DNA of 64,000 bases from Clostridiales bacterium (GTDB taxonomy: Bacteria > Bacillota > Clostridia > Lachnospirales > Lachnospiraceae), in the NCBI GenBank assembly GCA_021204025.1, contig JAJQAC010000072.1:1-64000 (forward strand), read 5' to 3'. A program made the translations under genes and the position numbers. The stretch's first letter is position 1; each line of letters opens with the position of its first letter. Of this stretch, positions 61,607-64,000 are shown piece after piece. The notes beneath the pieces were generated by a model, which worked only from the letters and a program-made list of their open reading frames with translations, had not been told where the DNA came from and did not search any database.

Positions 61607-62416
61607 CTATTTCCTGTCGTTTTCAAACGTCCTGAGTATTTTCATGACACCGTCCTCGTCATTGGATGCCGCAATGTATTTTGCAGCTGCTTTCAGGTCC
61701 GGATGTCCATTTGCCATACAGTAACTTTCACCACTGTTTAAAAGCAACGTCATATCATTCAGATAATCTCCAAATGCCATACACTCCTCTTTGCGGATCC
61801 CATAGCTTTGCTGAATGGCCTTTAACGCCATACCCTTACTGGTTTCGCGGTTCGCCACATCAATCTAGTCCGTACCGGAAAGCACCGCCCTTGCCCGCTC
61901 TCCCTCATCGGCAAACAGAGCAAATTTTGTTTCCGCATCATGTTCCTTAAAATACAGCGCAATTTTCACAATCCGATCCTGCTTTGCACAGGCTTCCAGA
62001 TCATCGACAATCGCTCTCTTTTCATAATAAATGTCAATCTCTTTCAGCACATCCGCCGGGACTTCGCGCACATAGGCAGATTTCGCCCCGCACAACACCG
62101 GCACAACCTCCGGTCTTTGTTCTGCCAGTCTGAGACAGTTTCTGATATCATCAAAAGCCATCTCGTCACAGTATATCATCTCATCCTGCGCAAATACAAG
62201 CCCGCCATTCTCCGCAATAAAAGTCAGGTGATCGCGGATCTCATCAAAATCTCTCAAAAGAGCGGCATACTGTCTGCCGCTTGCGATTACCGTCCGGATC
62301 CTCGGATGCGACAGCACCCAGGGAATAAAATCTTCCGGCTTTCTCTTCTTACTGTCCAGCAGCGTACCATCCATATCCAGCGCTACTAATCGTATTTTTG
62401 AATTTTCTGTTTTCAT
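61607..62416 (-). pseudogene. HAD-family (Cof-type) hydrolase with in-frame amber codon
   Basis: The frame from ATG 62416 (MKTENSKIRLVALDMDGTLL) reads 183 codons to TAG at 61865-61867, then continues in the same frame with IDVANRETSKGMALKAIQ to 61607. Motif I (DMDGTLL) lies before the stop and motif IV (AFGDYLNDMTLL) after it, so the short product would lack the metal-binding Asp. Relatives usually have a Trp-like residue at this site (GTDWIDV is the expected reading), so TGG to TAG is the simplest change. The full length, 269 residues, is normal for Cof-type sugar phosphatases. It overlaps the preceding gene by ATGA. Confidence 0.8.
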
Positions 62417-63048
62417 TTCTCATCCTCACTGTGGATTTTCTTCTTATCCGGCAACCGATACAAAATCAGACCGCCTCTGCGCTGATAACCGGTATCCCAC
62501 AGTTCATCCATATCCAGCCATTCATACTCTCCGTACGTAACTACCTTCACCATCAGTCTGTCTCCGGTGCTGTCATAACCATTCAGGAGAAACCAGTGCC
62601 ACTCATACTCCTTGATTGCCGGTTTCACATGATTTAATATCAGACATGGAACCGGCAGTCCTGCGTCAACCTGCGCAGTCAGCAGCTTCTTTGCTTCGTC
62701 CACAGAGCGGCTTCCATCCAAAGTTTCCATTCGGATATCAAAAACTCCACGATCTCTCATATAACGGTCAAAACCCGTTATATAAAGTTCCAGCCGGTCC
62801 ACACCGCCTGCGCGAGGTTTCAGATAGGGCTTCATCACCTCAGAAAACCGGATATAATCTTCTTTTCTGATCTCGTCCGGATCATAAGGATAGAGTACCG
62901 GATATCCCAGATTGCGCGCCAGACAGATACTACTATCACAGGCTGTGGCGGCTGCGCAGCCGCCAATCTTCATCCAGTAATCCGTAAACCAGTCCTGACA
63001 GCCTCCATAGGAAGAACCGATCTCAAAATATGGAAGCTCTTTTCGCAT
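62413..63048 (-). CDS. Papain-like-fold (C39-type) protein
   Basis: The start is ATG 63048 (MRKELPYFEIGSSYGGCQDW), 7 bases after GGAGG. A Cys in MKIGGCAAATACDSSICLAR and a His in KEYEWHWFLLNGYDSTGDRL are spaced as in peptidase C39-like or BtrH-type cysteine proteins. SVDEAKKLLTAQVDAGLPVP is also typical. It has no signal peptide, so it is cytosolic. The substrate is unknown. The gene ends inside the HAD start (ATGA). Length is 211 residues. Confidence 0.65.
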   Translation of the reverse strand: MRKELPYFEIGSSYGGCQDWFTDYWMKIGGCAAATACDSSICLARNLGYPVLYPYDPDEIRKEDYIRFSEVMKPYLKPRAGGVDRLELYITGFDRYMRDRGVFDIRMETLDGSRSVDEAKKLLTAQVDAGLPVPCLILNHVKPAIKEYEWHWFLLNGYDSTGDRLMVKVVTYGEYEWLDMDELWDTGYQRRGGLILYRLPDKKKIHSEDEK

Positions 63049-63111
63049 CATTCTCCCTCCATAGACAGGATTCTCCCTGTCGTGATTCACAAAAATGCCT
63101 TTTCTGCTTTA

Positions 63112-64000
63112 TCAGAGAGTTTCATACACCTCAACAATATGATCTGCCGTAAATCCAAACTCGCGGAACAGCCGATCTGACGGAGCGCTCGCACCAAATC
63201 TTCTCATAATCACTTCAGCGCCGTCAAGTCCGGTATATCTTGCCATGCCGAAACCTGCAGACGCCTCGATACCAACTCGCCTGCGGACACTCTTCGGAAG
63301 GACGGATTCGCGGTACTCCTCGCTCTGTTCCTCAAAAACATCCATGCTTACCATACTTACAACCCGCACGTCCTGTCCTTTGGCTGACAATCTTTCAGCA
63401 GCCTCCACTGCCAGATGCGTCTCAGAACCGCTGGCAATCAGGATACCGTCCGGCTCCTCTTTCACAGAATCTCTCAGAACATACGCACCTTTCAGCGCCT
63501 TCCTGCCATCCCCGCCGACCTGCGGCACACTCTGTCTCGTCAAAATGATCGCGGTCGGAGTATGTTTCGATGTCAGGGCACTGTACCACGCCCCGATCGT
63601 CTCATTGGCATCCGCCGGCCGGAATACATGAAAATTCGGAATTGACCGGAACATCGTGAGCTGTTCGATCGGTTCATGCGTCGGTCCGTCCTCACCTACA
63701 CCGATCGAGTCATGCGAAAACACAAAGATTGTCGGAATCTTCATAATCGCGGACAACCGGGCCATCGGTTTTGTATAATCACTGAAAATAAAGAAAGTCG
63801 CGCAATACGGACGCAGACCGCCATGCAGCAGCATTCCGTTTGTCTCAGCCGTCATCGCCATCTCGCGGACACCAAAATGGATATTTCTTCCCGCGTAACT
63901 CCCCGGATAAAAATATGCCTCATGATCCATAACTGTTTTATTGGACGGTCCCAGATCCGCTGATCCGCCGATCAGATTTGGCATCACATCCTTGATCCGG
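63112..64000 (-). CDS. tkt: Transketolase, 5' part outside window
   Basis: The visible 295 codons cover the pyrimidine-binding and C-terminal domains: PNLIGGSADLGPSNKTV, GRNIHFGVREMAMTAETNGM, FSHDSIGVGEDGPTHEPIEQ and the end domain (GILIASGSETHLAVEAAERL). The frame continues upstream of 64000 (RIKDVMPNL). It transfers two-carbon units in the pentose phosphate pathway. The C39-like gene follows after about 63 bases in the same direction. Confidence 0.96.
   Translation of the reverse strand, partial: RIKDVMPNLIGGSADLGPSNKTVMDHEAYFYPGSYAGRNIHFGVREMAMTAETNGMLLHGGLRPYCATFFIFSDYTKPMARLSAIMKIPTIFVFSHDSIGVGEDGPTHEPIEQLTMFRSIPNFHVFRPADANETIGAWYSALTSKHTPTAIILTRQSVPQVGGDGRKALKGAYVLRDSVKEEPDGILIASGSETHLAVEAAERLSAKGQDVRVVSMVSMDVFEEQSEEYRESVLPKSVRRRVGIEASAGFGMARYTGLDGAEVIMRRFGASAPSDRLFREFGFTADHIVEVYETL

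Overview
The window looks like a chromosomal segment of an anaerobic, moderate-GC Clostridia member, most probably Lachnospiraceae. The basis is family-level: a 1177-residue pyruvate:ferredoxin oxidoreductase, Rex, an anaerobic GlpA/GlpB/DUF1667 operon, a Gly/Cys-rich 'HCB' small protein, class C sortase pili and AGGAGG-type ribosome binding sites. I cannot name a species.

Region 1 (1-19300, all minus strand) is the accessory part. It is an array of proteins that start with a double-CxxC zinc ribbon. Most continue into one membrane helix, a near-identical TPR stem and then a different outer domain (DUF285/BspA-like repeats, YD-like repeats, WG repeats, a Ca-loop-like domain). The array also holds a zinc-ribbon Ser/Thr kinase with four PASTA repeats, a triple-zinc-ribbon FHA protein, a TPR lipoprotein, secreted wall-binding and NPCBM proteins, a transglutaminase-like protein and a MuiA-like protein. 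One member is frameshifted at an A7 tract. Short relics of a zinc-ribbon gene and of an SGNH hydrolase lie between genes, so the array appears to turn over.

Region 2 (19300-24350) is a pilus locus: class C sortase, LPSTG major pilin and an XRE regulator. These lie next to a 312-bp segment bounded by 22-bp perfect inverted repeats and then a tyrosine recombinase gene. The segment carries a near-consensus promoter that now points away from the pilus genes, into a hairpin plus T-tract. This has the layout of a phase-variable invertible promoter in its OFF orientation. No convincing T-tailed terminator is visible from the XRE gene down to about 11900, so the switch might also govern the kinase, FHA and lipoprotein genes.

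Region 3 (24350-36000) holds a D-2-hydroxyacid dehydrogenase, a TIM-barrel epimerase, cardiolipin synthase, a small multidrug-export-type protein, a HicA-like toxin/antitoxin pair with a clear promoter-operator, PFOR and a VanW-family protein. Region 4 (36000-64000) is mostly housekeeping: leuS, an EF-G paralogue, tyrA-aroA, a secreted SGNH esterase, a FadR-type regulator with a glp operon, yebC, a mazF-alr-nnr operon, an ABC-F ATPase, rex, a heterodimeric ABC exporter, an amber-interrupted HAD hydrolase, a papain-like-fold protein and the 3' part of transketolase. Palindromic intergenic repeats with compensatory changes occur at several sites. I saw no tRNA, rRNA, CRISPR array or intact insertion sequence.
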